Of a stretch of 64,000 nt of DNA, positions 11,619-23,783 are shown in pieces (position 1 is the first letter of the stretch; every line of letters starts with the position of its first letter). This DNA is from Lumnitzera littorea (Eukaryota; Streptophyta; Magnoliopsida; Myrtales; Combretaceae). The stretch spans positions 108,631,950-108,695,949 of the forward strand of contig JAMXBB010000004.1 in the NCBI GenBank assembly GCA_024138015.1, in the 5' to 3' direction. Made by a program: the position numbers and the translations under genes. Under the pieces are notes generated by a model. The model was not told where the DNA came from. It saw only the letters and a program-made list of their open reading frames with translations, and made no database searches.

Positions 11619-11856
11619 TGAAGAAACTTTATTGGAGTAAACTCAATCACTTTGTTATTGATCAAAGCACAATTAAAAGAAAAACTACATATAGTGATCA
11701 GATAAGCATCAATCTAATCAGATTACGGTGTGTCTAAGATATGGCGAATAACTTGCTACCTAATTCTCCTGCAAATTCGAAAGACTAAAAAATTACTAAC
11801 AACTTCTAACTTTCTAACCAGAAACTAAATCTACTCAGCAGATTGCATAAGATTAT
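11619..11856 (-). repeat. 3' LTR of the copia element
   Basis: Aligns along its length with 15737-15997, with many substitutions and small indels. Its 5' edge on the minus strand abuts the TGTTA terminus of another LTR element at 11856, so the original polypurine tract is gone. Confidence 0.65.
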
Positions 11857-12450
11857 GTTATACCTAGGATTCAATTAGGGTAAAAGGATAGAAGTTTTAA
11901 GAGAATAAAAGCAACTAAGAGAATGACAACTACTAAGAGAATTACAACAACTAGCAATTTTCAGAACTGATCTACTCACTACTCTCCTAGGCCTATTTTT
12001 AGGCAAGCTAGAAAACCAACCACTGACTGCCTAACTAAACTAACTCCTGCACAAACACACGCACAAGACTAACTGAAAGATTGACTCCATAGAGTCATAA
12101 CATTGGTCGACTAGAACTTTTTGTCCGTTCATTTTGCTTTGATCAATCATGTAGCAACACTTGAAACGTAGATCAAATTATAGAAAATTTGTCTTACTGT
12201 GCAGCTACTGTAGATTGCAATTCCTCCTGCAAATTGTGAATGGAAACTTGCTGATCTCGCAAACTGGAACAAAGCTCCTTAATAGAATTGTTAAATGATT
12301 GCTCTGATTGTGCAAATTAATTGTCAAATCAGAAACAGATTTCTCCGAGGATTGAGCTTATCCTCCATTTGCATCATCTCCAAGGAGAACTAGGGTAGGT
12401 TGAACCAAATTGTTATGCCTAGGATCCAATCAGGTTAAAAGGATAAAATC
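11856..12450 (-). mobile_element. Truncated LTR element inside the copia element
   Basis: The segment 11856-12102 (247 bp) has inverted TGTTA...TAACA ends. On the minus strand it contains an AT-rich TATA-like stretch (CCTAAAAATAGGCC) and T-rich 3' part, like a complete LTR. The word TGTTATRCCTAGGATYCAAT that ends it on the minus strand recurs at 12411-about 12450. The two copies bracket about 300 bp holding a short coiled-coil-like gag-type peptide (KELCSSLRDQQVSIHNLQEE, about 12210-12270). This looks like a deletion derivative: the stub of a 5' LTR, a leader with the gag start, and a full 3' LTR. It interrupts the copia RT/RNase H region. Confidence 0.55.
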
Positions 12451-12599
12451 TTTAACAAATTTGGCTTTGATCTTGAACTCGCTCTGCTTCTTAACCACTA
12501 ATTCAGCATTGACCTTTGTCTTTTTCTTGATGCCATCTCATATACAACCAGAAATGATTTTAAATCATTTTCTCTAACTTTGAGAAATAGGATGTGCTT

Positions 12600-13115
12600 G
12601 GCGCTTGTACCCAATTGAACCAACATATCACTTATCTTTTTGAGCCATGCCCTAAGGGATTGCTTTAATCTATGCCGTGATTTGTTTAACCTACTTGCTT
12701 TACCATTTTTGTCTTTAAAAGTGAAACCTGGTCAAATTAATTTATAAATCTCCTCAATCAAGTCCCCATATAGGAATGCATTTTTACAGCCAGTTGATAT
12801 AGTGGCCAATCAAGATTTGCCATTAGAAAGAAATAACTTGGATATAGTTCAATTCACAACAAGAGCAAACCTTTCTTTACAATCGATGTCATATGTTTGA
12901 ATGTAATCTTAGGCAACCAGTGAGCCTTGTACCTTCCAACATTTCCATCTAAGTTACGTTTCACATTAAACAACACTTAAGTTCCCACACAGCCTTCTTC
13001 CCAATTAGCACATCAACTATCTCCCACATGTTATTCTGACTCAGTATTCTCGTCTTCTCAAGAAAAGCTTCCTCAGTTTTGTCAGGCCATTGCTTTGCTT
13101 CGTCAATATCACCAG
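12600..13115 (-). pseudogene. Copia reverse-transcriptase remnant
   Basis: Minus-strand blocks in the copia RT order: EAKQWPDKTEEAFLEKTRI and NNMWEIV (13030-13110); NAFLYGDLIEEIYKL (about 12725-12785; canonical NAFLHGDLEEEVYM); and SRLNKSRHRLKQSLRAWLKK (about 12635-12695; canonical CRLNKSLYGLKQSPRAWF). The catalytic YVDD block and RNase H were not found; the frame runs into another element below 12450. Confidence 0.7.
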
Positions 13116-13959
13116 GGATCACTTCATCATCTATATGCTCTATGGATTAGTGTATTTCGGTTGATTTGAAATGGGGAATTTTCGTTCCCCTCTCCTTTCT
13201 CAAGGCTATAGGCACATGGAGTTCACTTTCTTCCTCCTAAACCATGTTCAGCTGATTCCCACTCCCATTGCTACCTCTACTGTCATTTCCAGCTTCTGGT
13301 TGGACGTAGACCTTCAAGATGGTTGATTGGCCCTACTGTGGAATTCCAGGTTTCCTAGTAAGATCTCAAATCTCTGGAGCAACTTCCAAGTCAGGGTTTG
13401 GATGGCAGAAACAACTGTAAAGGATTGTAAATGATCATGTACTCGTGGAAGGGACTTTGTGATGGCATAAGAGAAAGAAGTGACTGGGACATTGACACAA
13501 ATGATTGTGAGGATGGGCTGGACAGTAAAGGGCTAGAAATAGACCCATTGGAGGACTCCAGTTTGAGATGAGGTAAAGGAATATCTGGGACAAAAGGCAT
13601 ACACCATAGCTCTTCTTAGTTTCTCTCTCCTGATGAATCAGTCTCTCCTGAAGAGAGGTATCATAATATAATTGATGTTCTATAAGACATCTGATGTGAC
13701 AGACACATTAGAAGGTGGGTGTTAACATGTGTTCCTTTTGTAATGGAGAGTGGCCAATAAATACACACTTAAAGAGCCTTAGGTTCAAGTTTACATCTTT
13801 TGGTGCATTTTATGAGATGAAAGTGGTACACTCAAATAAAGGCAATGAGCTGGCTAAACAAACATGAGGGTAGAATTAGTAAGCTATTGATGGGAGTTCA
13901 AAATTGAAGTTGAGGAGGTAAGCTATCATTAATACAACTTAGCTCCAGCAGGAACTGGG

Positions 13960-14340
13960 AACTGAATTGGCTAGCATTTTAGACCTAGCTGTTTATAGGA
14001 AATACCTATTCTTATGCTCTGAAACTCTATCCAGTTGGAGGGTACAGGCACATTACTGTTGATGGAAAATACCATTTTCTGTCAAGTAGTTCCCTAACTC
14101 ATTTAAGAAATACTCCTTTCTTTCCATTGTCAGTACAAAGTATTTGGATTTTTGCTTTGAAATCATAGATGGCAAGCTTCTAGAATTGTTGGAACACATG
14201 GCATACATGACTTTTCCTCAAGAAGATACACCCAGCAAAAACACATATGATCATCATGAAAATAGCAAACTAATTATATTTAGAGAAAGTCAATATTTGA
14301 GTGGGCCTCAAAACTCAAATATCACTATGTACTATGTGAA
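13960..14340 (-). pseudogene. Copia integrase core remnant
   Basis: The minus strand holds ILCTDNGK, then EYFLNELGNYLTENGIFHQ, then EHKNRYFL*TARSKMLAN. These correspond to the conserved RTDNGGEY, GIIHQ and ERKNRHLLETAR blocks of copia integrase, in order but with at least one stop and frame changes. Confidence 0.7.
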
Positions 14341-14859
14341 ATGATTTGGATGGTTTGTAGAGGATAATCTTGATAGGAATTTCTAGAAACTTTTGCCATG
14401 ATGCACATTTCACAATTAAAATCGTTGATTTCTTTATTCTCTAGTAATTATTGATGGAAATGACAATATAGGAAAAACCAAGTACCATGACGTTTTCCAA
14501 AGAATTTGCTCCAGCGAGATAGTAGAGGCCATTGTGTCCCTCAACATTACCAATTGTACTCCCCAAAAATTTTAAAACATGGTGGGTTGAAAAAGAAAAA
14601 AAGTTGCTCTGTAGGTCAAAGAAATGGCTTGAATTAAACCTGTGGTCTAATGCTCTAATATGTAGCAATGGGAAGAGAGGACTCACTAGCCTTATCAGTA
14701 CCAGTAGTGAGCTGAATTTGGCTAAAAATCTTGGAGTAGGGCAATCTGATCTGGACTGAGGCTTACACCAAAGTTAGGGCTGTTCTAGGAATCTATTTTA
14801 GGAATCTGATCAGATCTTGAACTTGGAGCTCCTTTTGGGCAATTTGATTTTAAATTTCA

Positions 14860-15600
14860 GGTTTTTCATGCAACTTCCCGCAAGTCTCCCTTATATGTGG
14901 GACTATGACAATGGTCACACCAGGATTTTTCTTCTGCATGTGATTCTCGGGTCATCTCCTTTTTTACTATCAAAGGAGCATTGACAATTCTGTTCAAGTT
15001 GGTGCAGTATCACCACAATGCACCCTCAACTCTCCTCCCTTTGTACTTCAGCGAAGGTCTCTTTTAGGCTAAGAAAGGGTTTTTCACCAATAAGATGTTC
15101 TCTCACCTCATCCAAATGCGAGTTTAGCCCTTGTAAGAAATCAAAAAACCAATCCTTTTTTCACATATCACTATACTTTGTGCTATCCTCCAAACACTTC
15201 CGATCAACTTCATAAAACATGTCCATCTCTAACCAAGGTTTCATCGCCACATTATAATAGTTTATCGTGTTCATATTGCCTAGAGTGGTGATTCAGAACT
15301 TGGAATGAATCTTGAAGCATTGGGAAGTATTCTTCGAACTTGAGTAGATTTCTTGGACAGTGTTCCATATCTTCTTTGTTATTTGCAAAACAAGCATGTC
15401 CTAGCAATCCTTGGCTCCATAGGATTAGTCAGCCATACCATCACCATCAAATTCTCAGTCAGCTGCAATAGCCTAACTTGCACGCCCTCAAATCACAAGC
15501 TTAACAGACTGGAACCACTCATGAAAACCTGCTTCATTCAACTTGTGTTGAGTAATCTATTGTCAATGCAGGTCTCCATTGACATGAAGAAGAGTTAGGG
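14860..15600 (-). pseudogene. Copia gag remnant (UBN2-type gag plus zinc knuckle)
   Basis: Broken minus-strand frames read YYNVAMKPWLEMDMFYE, FLQGLNSHLDEVREHLIGEK and PFLSLKETFAEVQREES, in the order expected for a copia gag. A degenerate zinc knuckle beginning CDHCHSPTYKGD follows near 14880-14925. In canonical elements this domain is nucleic-acid binding. Frameshifts and stops interrupt it, so it is not functional. Confidence 0.75.
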
Positions 15601-15736
15601 TTTAGATTTGAGATTTCTAAACTTTATAAGGATCCAAACTTTAGTTGGTCCCCGGTGATGTTCCTTGAATTTTTGGAAAAGCATCCCTTGTGTTTGGTTT
15701 TCAGGTCAATAAGAATCAGTTGACGCTTTTATTCTA

Positions 15737-15997
15737 TGAAGAATATTATTGGGATAAACTCAATCACTTTATGATTGATTAATCTAATGAATATATACAC
15801 AATTACAAGGAAATGAGATAGAGTGATCAGATGAGGATCAGTCTGATCAGATTACGTGTATCTGAGATATGGTGAATAACACACTACCAAAATCTCCCGC
15901 AATCCAAAAAATTCAGAAAATAAAAGGTTTTCTAACGACTTCTAACAATCTGATCAGGAACTTAATCTATGCAGCAGATTGCACGAGATTTAAAACA
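15737..15997 (-). repeat. 5' LTR of the copia element
   Basis: This is the direct-repeat partner of 11619-11856. On the minus strand it starts TGTTTTAAATCTCGTGC and ends ...ATTCTTCA, giving TG...CA termini. No clear tRNA-Met primer site follows it, consistent with decay. Confidence 0.7.
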
Positions 15998-16273
15998 ACT
16001 AACTTTCCTAAAAGCATTCTGCTTGTTTCTGCCCCTTCCTCTTTCCAAGAAAAGCATACAAACATACAATGTTTACAAGTTGAAAGGGTACCATCTATGA
16101 AGGCTTTATCTATAGGAAGCTGCAAAAAAGTGGACTCTCTCTCTGCAGTAAACTTTGTATTTCTTCTTGTGTTGTTGTCCATATGTGACTACAAAATTCA
16201 AAACCAAAGAAGACAAAGAAAATAAAGAAGAATGGAATTACCAGTAAAACAATCTTGCATAATCCATGCAGTG

Positions 16274-18872
16274 TCACCCTGAAAACTGATTGTCTTGAAG
16301 CACAGAAGCCTCTGAAAGCTGAGACACGTCTCCGTTACACTCTTGATGGTCCTGTGGTGATTCCTTATGATGGGATGCTTCTTTTTCAGTCATAATATCT
16401 TCTCTATTACCAGCTTCACCTGAAAAAAAATTAAGCCAATTTGATGCTACTATGTACTAGCAGGTACGGATGTATTGGTAAATGGACAGCAAAAGCAATA
16501 AGAAATGCAGCACATATATTTCCAGTGCCACAGAATACCATTGTTTCGATAATTCATTGGAGCCATATAAACCAATAACCAGGAGTCAACGAAAGGGCAT
16601 TAATTCAAATCCTTGAATTTTGGATTGAGAGGGGTATTGAGAGTGATCAAGAATTCCCACTATTCTTTGATTCGTGGACTCAATTGTGACTATCACAATC
16701 ACATAAGCATTAATAAGTGATTTTCTTACCGGCATGCTCTTCCTTATGACTAGAACCTCTGGTCGAATCAAACTCGTTGTCTGAAATAAACTGATCTCTG
16801 TTCAGATCCTCATAAACCTCATCATCTATCTCATCTTTACATGCTTGAAACTCATCTTCACTTAAGATACCAAATTTCATTCTGTACACTTCTAATTCGG
16901 CCTCCAAGTCCTTGATTTCTTCTTCTCTCTTGGTGAGCAGAGTATTAGTTTCTTGCAGGGCTTCTTGGTCATATTCTGCCTGTTCTTCCATCATCCTTTG
17001 GTACTGTAATGCCTCCATCTGAACAGCTGCCTTCTCTGCTTGTAACCGTGTAATCATGGCCATTGCATTGTTTGCTGCAACAGCAGAGGCGCTCCTTTCT
17101 TCATCAAGCTCCATATACAAAGCTATGAGAGACTTACGGTCTATCCGCACTTGTCTCTTCAAATGGCTCACGATGGAATCTGCTTCGTTTGTTGAGTTTC
17201 CATCAGTGGCTGCATCTGAAGCGAACTCTACTTTCTCAAGTGGGGATTTCCTTAAAGCCCTGATACTCCACCTTGGACTATTGTTGGCAGAATCAGAGAG
17301 GGGGATGCCGAAAAACCTGTTCCCTCGAGAAAAAGTAGGGGTCTTATTCAATTCATTCATGTCATCACTCTCTGTTAACAATGGAACGGAGGCAGCTCTG
17401 AGGTCTTCTGCTCCTGCTCCAACATCCACACAACAAGGTTATCTTCTCCATCATGTGTAGCTTAATGGAAAACCGAGTCAAATGCTACATGTAAAATTCA
17501 AACGAGACTGCAATAAATTTTATTCAAATTCCAAGCTTGTATATAGAGTGTGGTTTTAGTCAGATGAGAAAGAAATTAAAAAAAAAGAAAGAAAAATTAA
17601 TGTACTTTAGAGAAACTGGGGTAGCATCCATAGATGATAAGATGAAAGTAACACGATCGAGACAGTTTAGCCTTGTACAGAGACGTGCTTTAGGGATGCC
17701 TTTAAACGTTTTGACCTTTTATGCATTCCACTGCTTCACTTGGCAGCAGAACGCCAGCCTACTAACATAATAAGATGGTAGGGGACAATACAAAAATGAT
17801 ATGGAGAGAAGCAATAAGAAAATTATTAATGAAACTATCATTCATGATGAAACAAGATTTGTTAGAAAATAATTATATGAAAGAATTATATCGATTCCTA
17901 TACGGTATCAAAACACGGAATACTAAGGTCGCAAAGTAGGAGGTCCTGCATCGTCATTAATTATATTGCCCACTTGATGCATCTTAGTCAAAGTTTTAAA
18001 TCGAGAGTGGGAGAGTTCGAATATTAAATAATAAACATAAAAGTCTATACCAATGAATGAGTTTAAGCATATTATATGAGTTAGTTATAACTCTAAATTT
18101 TAACTGTAAATACTGGATTTAGACACTTGCCTGGATTTTCAGGAACGATTGCTCCCATGCTAACATCATCCTCGGGAATCTCGGACTCGCCATCAGGTGC
18201 AAATTTAAGTTCCGTGTATCGAATGTGTGGTAATGTCAGACTCAGAGTCTCTTCACCTCTGTAGTGTGCTCGCGGAGAAGGAGCAGGAGCATTTGAGATA
18301 GGGCTAGTACTTTTTGCAAGTACTTTCATGTTGGAAGGGGTGGATTTCACCCTCAAAGTTGCACCACAACAGGCACACGATTGCTCCGAATCGCTCTCCA
18401 CCTGCATAGTCCTCCCTGCATGTAATCCTAATTGAATCTGGGAATCATCCTGAACAAAATGATCCAAATCCTTATGCAAAATCCCAACAAGAGACTTGTA
18501 AGTATCACAACCCGATTCCTTCTCGGTCGCGAAAGAGAGTAAACATCCTTCACACATTTGCTTGATGTGAGACAGCTTCTTATGAACATGACAATACGCT
18601 AGAGAAGAAGTCTCCTTCTTGTGAGCTTCGCATATCGAATCGTTGTAATAGAAATCCGAATCTCTCTTCACAAGAACATGGTCTATCCTTGTGCATAGAA
18701 GACAAGGTATCCGCATTTCGAAAAACTTGGCGAATTCATTGGCAACGAACGCAAGTAAACCATCAATAAACAGCAAAATTATCAATATCCATTCGAGAAA
18801 AGCATAAATTATGAATAGAGGGATTGGTCCTAGCTCTTGCTCCACGTAATTTTTGAATGATCTTTTATCCAT
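16274..18872 (-). CDS. GTD-binding (DUF593) probable myosin-binding protein, three exons
   Basis: Exons 18872-18131, 17413-16730 and 16419-16274 join in phase to 523 aa. The N-terminus MDKRSFKNYVEQELG is followed by one transmembrane segment (about residues 18-44). A Cys-rich block comes next (C57LLC60, C81, C94, C107xxC110), a combination typical of plant myosin-binding proteins related to MyoB5/6. The GTD-binding domain spans about residues 327-425 as a long coiled coil (SHLKRQVRIDRKSLIALYME through ELEVYRMKFG). This domain binds the cargo-binding globular tail of class XI myosins, so the protein is expected on vesicles or endomembranes as a myosin receptor. An in-frame ATG eight codons upstream (18896) is possible; I prefer 18872 because relatives begin right before RSF. 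Intron 1 appears to start with GC (CCAG|GCAAGT); intron 2 is GT-AG. Exon 3 encodes a hydrophilic tail. Confidence 0.88.
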
Positions 18873-19340
18873 CGAATTCAATCCGAAATCGATCATCCAA
18901 GAACAAATCCAATTTTTTTTTTTTAATCTTTTCTAACAGAAATATAATCGAAACTGATAAGATAGTACAACGAGCCTGAATCGGAATTAGAGAAATTGAG
19001 TGCTCAGAGAGAAATGAAATTGAGGAACATGATCCTGGTAAGTTCGAGTTCAAAGCAGACCGAGATCATGACCTGGATGAAACGAGAATTTGCAGTAGTT
19101 TCAAGAGGATGGGGGTGTGTGTTTTGATGCAGGCAAGAATTTGGATGGTGAATTTCGTTCGGTAATAAATAGAAACTCTCGACAATAGACGTTGATTGGC
19201 TTAGCTTCGTAACTAAAATAACCGTTTTTGTCGTGATTTTACTATTTTGGCTTACTAGTACTGGCAATAATGAAAAATACTGCTGTATTTCTGGAATTTT
19301 CAATTTGTATCCCACCTTTTTACTTTCTTTTCTATGCACG
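18873..19340 (-). promoter_or_regulatory. Upstream region of the myosin-binding gene
   Basis: Leader and promoter-side sequence. A TATA-like CTATTTATTACC (minus strand) lies near 19160-19175, roughly 290-300 bases before the start codon. A T-rich run at about 18911-18925 lies close to the start codon. Small frames here have no family resemblance. Confidence 0.35.
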
Positions 19341-22300
19341 ATAAATGTGAGATTAGAGTATACACGGATTAGGACACTATTTAAGGAAACAATAGAGTTT
19401 TAACCTATTTTTTAAGTCGTGTGGATGACAAGCCAAATTCTCTGTTAGTTTTTGGTTCAATTGAATGCTTCGACATTTAAATGAAAATATATGTTATTGA
19501 TATCACACCCAAGTTAACCCCAATGGCCAATCCGGTTCGACCTAATTAGATGATAAAATTAGTCCGGTCCAATCCTAGTTTAATTTCAGTTAAATCACGG
19601 TTAAATCCTATTCCGTATCTCTAATCTTCAACCTTTTCATCTATTCGAGTTAACCACTTAAACTAGATCTGACAATATTGATTTAGATCTATATATAAAA
19701 ACTAGAATAATAATACACAAGTTGAAACTTTCATCAAGAAAAATGAATCAAACGTGTTTTTAGCTAATAACTTATATTTTACCTTTAAATGTTATTAATG
19801 TAGACACAATAATTGAACACATTAATCGATACAACTATTTTGTTTCATTGCTTCGTGATGTTTCTTTCATACTATTGATCGTTTTTAGAAAAACTGTTAG
19901 CGATACATTTAGTATGTAGAAATAATCGGAATAAAATGAATTAGAATGGATTTGGATGAAAGAAAATGGAATGATATTAAGACTGAAATGATATATTCAC
20001 TATTGTATTTGAAAATGTCTTTAGAATGGAACGTGTATTTAAGAATATTTATCAAAAACACTATTGATTATTAGATGCTGTAATTAGTTTAGAAGTTAAA
20101 TAAGTAACTGGAATCGATGATAATTACTAAACATAGAGTAGAATCATGATTCTATTTTTTTAAAAGCAAAATCAAATTCCCAATTGAAATTGTTGGAATT
20201 GGAATTTTGCAGTTTTAAAATACTTTTAAACATCTTATTTCGAATCTATTCTCACGTACCAAATATATAACATAATAAGATAGACTTGCGTGGGATGCTC
20301 ACTAATAGGGACTCTTTTATACACTATCATTTGTTTAGTTGTGTAATAGCATAAATTGAATATCACTTATATTATTCAAACTTAATGGCTTTGTATACTT
20401 GGAATGATCTATACACTTGATATCCTGAAAATTTAGCGATATTATTCTAAAAGTTAAATAAAATTAGTCAAACTATAAGCACTTACAGGCTGCATTAGCG
20501 AGTAAACTTTCATGTGATAATAATGATGTTTGGAATCCTCTAAGGAGTTTAATAATAAATACTGACTTTATAAAAAGTCTACTAGAAAAATTCAAAATTA
20601 ATCAAAACTTTTCATATTTTACCCATATATATGACACAAGTATAATCGCGTGACTAACATACTATAGTTGGCATAATTATTACATGAATCCAGATAAAAT
20701 AAGAAAAATAAAAATAACTCATGTAACGTTTTGTACAAAAAGTTACATACATGTATAATATATATAAATACAAGTCATGGTTCTATACTTTATATAATAT
20801 AACCCTGCAAATGCTCTCTAAGAGAGTTTCATCAGTACATAATAAAGCCTCATTAGCAAAACGCAAATGAATTTTCGATCTATTAGTCTAACCAAGTTTG
20901 TAGACACACCATGATAAAAGTTAGCATAATAGAAGCAACCCAAAACGTGGTTGGACAACATAGATTATAGTAAAAATAGTTCCCCATCTAGTCATTTTAG
21001 TACTTAAAACTATGCTATTGTCATTCCCATTCCCATATAACAGGCTAAATCCTAAATCACAATATATATCGTGATCGTTGATAACATTTGTATTTAAAAA
21101 TTATAATCTCACAAAGAGGTGAGTAGAAAAGCCTAGTACAATAATAACTATACTCACATGAACATATCATGCAAAATACAACATGTACGTTCATAATAAC
21201 AATGTAACAAACAACCATTTACCATCTTATTCATGTTTATTAAACATTATAGGATTAGCATCCTAAGATTTGGAGTAATTCGGTTTTTCTAATATACTAT
21301 AATAATATTCATTATCTTGAAAGCCATCTCATATCATATTCACTACTGATATCAACTATTAGTATATTCTATCTCAAGAGTCTGTAGAATCAGAACATAA
21401 AGTAGAAACATAAAAATGTAAATTTATACAACCTTTGTAAAATAACTTTTAAAAAAACTGTAAATATACTTATAGTAGTTATAAAAAATTTAAAATACAT
21501 GATGAAAATAAAGAAATGGAAATATTTAGTTCTTTTTCTAAAAAAAAATCTTAATTTATAATATAATATTCATAGAATGAGGATAAACATGGTTAAAACT
21601 ATTTTTTTTTTTTCTATTATTTTGTTTGAAAAAAGTAATGACTTGAAGAAATCCAAATATTTCAACTGATTTTGAATTGTTAATGATATAAACTTAAATA
21701 TATGATTTTTCTTATAAATTTTTCTATTAGAGTTAAACCTCAAATGAATGCTATGAATATCAAAGAAAGAACTGGGAGATGGAGAAAGAGGAAAAAAAAA
21801 TTAGCATAGGATATGGAAGATGATTTAATACCTTCATAGTCAATGGGATAATAAAAGCCTAATTATATCCTTTTATTTTTTAGCCCATTTAACTCATATA
21901 TAGAATCATAAATTCGATTAAAAATGCAAGTTTTTATTGAATTTGACATGTAAAATTACTTTAAAATGTAAGTTTTTACAAGAAAACGATTTTATATACG
22001 AGTCAAATTAGAAGAGTCTCCTAAAATCATAAATTCATAAAATTGTATAAGTAAAATCATAATTTTAATAATTATGAATATAACTAGCCAACAAATATCA
22101 TGCATGATAGCATCTTCCATCATTGCAACATAATTATCATTGCTTCTTTCTAAGAGAATAACCCATATCACAACAGTTAACTAGTACAAAACCCATCCAC
22201 CCAAACGTGGGAGGTTAACATTTATATTAGAATTATATCGTCTCGGTCTATTCCCCTTACAAGACGATGCAATTACTAGTCCATTGCCTCTACTTTCAAT

Positions 22301-22977
22301 ACTTTTGGTCCTCCTCACATGGTAGCAACCACACTCAACCCTCAATTTGAGGGTTTAGACGGTTTTAAATTCATTAACAACATCTAATCCTACAATCACA
22401 AACAAGATAACGACATACTTAGATAGTGTTCATCAAAGTCATAATCCTCTATGCATAAAGCTAAAAATATTTATCTAAATAAGAATTACATTTAAAAATC
22501 ATCTCAAAACACAAAATTACACCTCAGAGAATAAATTTTTATATGGACCGAAAGCATTCTTGCTCTTTAGAAAAAGAGCTAATCCTCTATGAGTAAAACT
22601 TTCCGATTCCATGTAGGTTTGATTTCAATCATATGTCATCCGTTCATTTCACCGAATGGTCAATGCTTAATGAAATATCAATTCACAAGGAATTAAATAA
22701 GTTCGTAATTCTTATTATATTGTTCTATAGCAAATTCTTCCATATTCCATAATATATGATCAATATTTAAATCCAAATTTGTGCTTCCGAACTTAAGCAA
22801 AGCTCGCAGATCTAGGTCGACATGTTTTAGTTATACATACATCAGATTTTTATTTGATTAGTCCCCTTTATAACTCAATTTCCGTTACTACAAAAATAAA
22901 CTACGTAGAGTTTTCTTCTCCTTTTTTTTTTTTTAAATGATATTTCTGCATGCTTTCCACCGCGCCCACCCACCCAA
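19341..22977. other. AT-rich intergenic, no gene recognised
   Basis: About 3.6 kb of very AT-rich sequence without a credible ORF, RNA gene or recognisable transposon domain. Poly-A/T runs and short repeats only. Probably old repeat debris. Confidence 0.4.
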
Positions 22978-23592
22978 ACTTTGGTATACATGTAATATGC
23001 TATATGTAACCTTCTCCTAACTGGGCCAAAAAAAAAGAAAATTCTTCTCCTAGATTTTCCACATGGTCTTGTGATTTATATTCACATACAATTGTAAGAT
23101 TAATAAGGAATTTGCCGCTTCAAGTTGCCTATCAAATAACCATAAGTATAAAACATATTGAACTTTCGAACCTATTGAATCCACTAGGTAACTAGCTCTG
23201 TATGAGATTCTGATTTTTCAGAAAATGGAAATTCATTTCATTTATTAAATAAGTAGAAGGACATCCCAGTACACAAGGTACAAATCACCAGGGACGGATC
23301 TAGGAGGGCCTGGCCCCCAACACTCGGAAACGGATAATTTTTCTAATTTTTAGAAAAAAGAATAAAAAATAAATTAAATATATTTATATAGACGTTTAAA
23401 TAACCATACTTTGGTATACGTGTAATAGGCTATATGTAACCTTCTCCTAACTGGGCCACACAAAACGAAAATTCTTNAGGTACAAATCACCAGGGACGGA
23501 TCTAGGAGGGCCTGGCCCCCAACACTCGGAAACGGATAATTTTTCTAATTTTTAGAAAAAAGAATAAAAAATAAATTAAATATATATATATA
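22978..23592 (+). repeat. Duplicated block around a single N, likely assembly artefact
   Basis: Block A (22978-23047, TTTGGTATACATGTAATATG... to GAAAATTCTT) recurs as A' at 23411-23476. Block B (23276-about 23390, AGGTACAAATCACCAGGGAC...) recurs as B' from 23478. B' follows A' directly across a lone N at 23477, whereas A and B are 230 bases apart. The order A-B-A'-N-B' looks like two near-identical contigs or haplotypes joined end to end, with the N standing for an unknown length. Confidence 0.6.
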
Positions 23593-23627
23593 TATATTTA
23601 AAGAGCAAAATACAATATGAAATAAAG

Positions 23628-23690
23628 TATGGTTTAGTGGCTAGATGTTTAGTTTTACCAAATAAAGGTCTTGGGTTCAATTCCAACGCT
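23628..23690 (+). other. tRNA-like module (A and B boxes) inside the hAT element
   Basis: The segment has an A-box-like TGGTTTAGTGGCTAGATG and, about 30 bases on, a B-box-like GGTTCAATTCC, in tRNA spacing. No intact cloverleaf can be folded by eye, so it is not called a tRNA gene. It may be a captured tRNA or SINE head. Confidence 0.4.
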
Positions 23691-23783
23691 TATTACCTTT
23701 TTTTTTTCCCGAAATACATTAATTACTTGAATGATAAATTTTTTTTTCGCATTTAGTAAACTTTTTCTTTTTTCACAATGAGC

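Larger units (their letters stand above)
11619..15997 (-). mobile_element. Decayed Ty1/copia retrotransposon with both LTRs
   Basis: Two diverged direct repeats of about 240-260 bp flank a minus-strand copia gene order: 5' LTR 15737-15997, gag, integrase, reverse transcriptase, 3' LTR 11619-about 11856. Both LTRs share the plus-strand words AAACTCAATCACTTT, GTGATCAGAT and CAGCAGATTGCA and have TG...CA ends when read in minus orientation. All coding parts carry stops and frameshifts. The end of RT and the RNase H are missing, replaced by a second truncated LTR element (11856-about 12450). I could not confirm a 5-bp target duplication. The LTR divergence suggests an old insertion. The outer LTR end is only about 280 bases past the stop codon of the myosin-binding gene, so it may lie in or next to that gene's 3' UTR. 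Confidence 0.8.

Noticed and set aside
11138..11665. 175-codon minus-strand frame
   Set aside because: It begins inside the copia LTR, has irregular composition and matches no family I know; likely chance.
17056..17460. 134-codon plus-strand frame
   Set aside because: Antisense to exon 2 of the myosin-binding protein gene, which has clear domain evidence.
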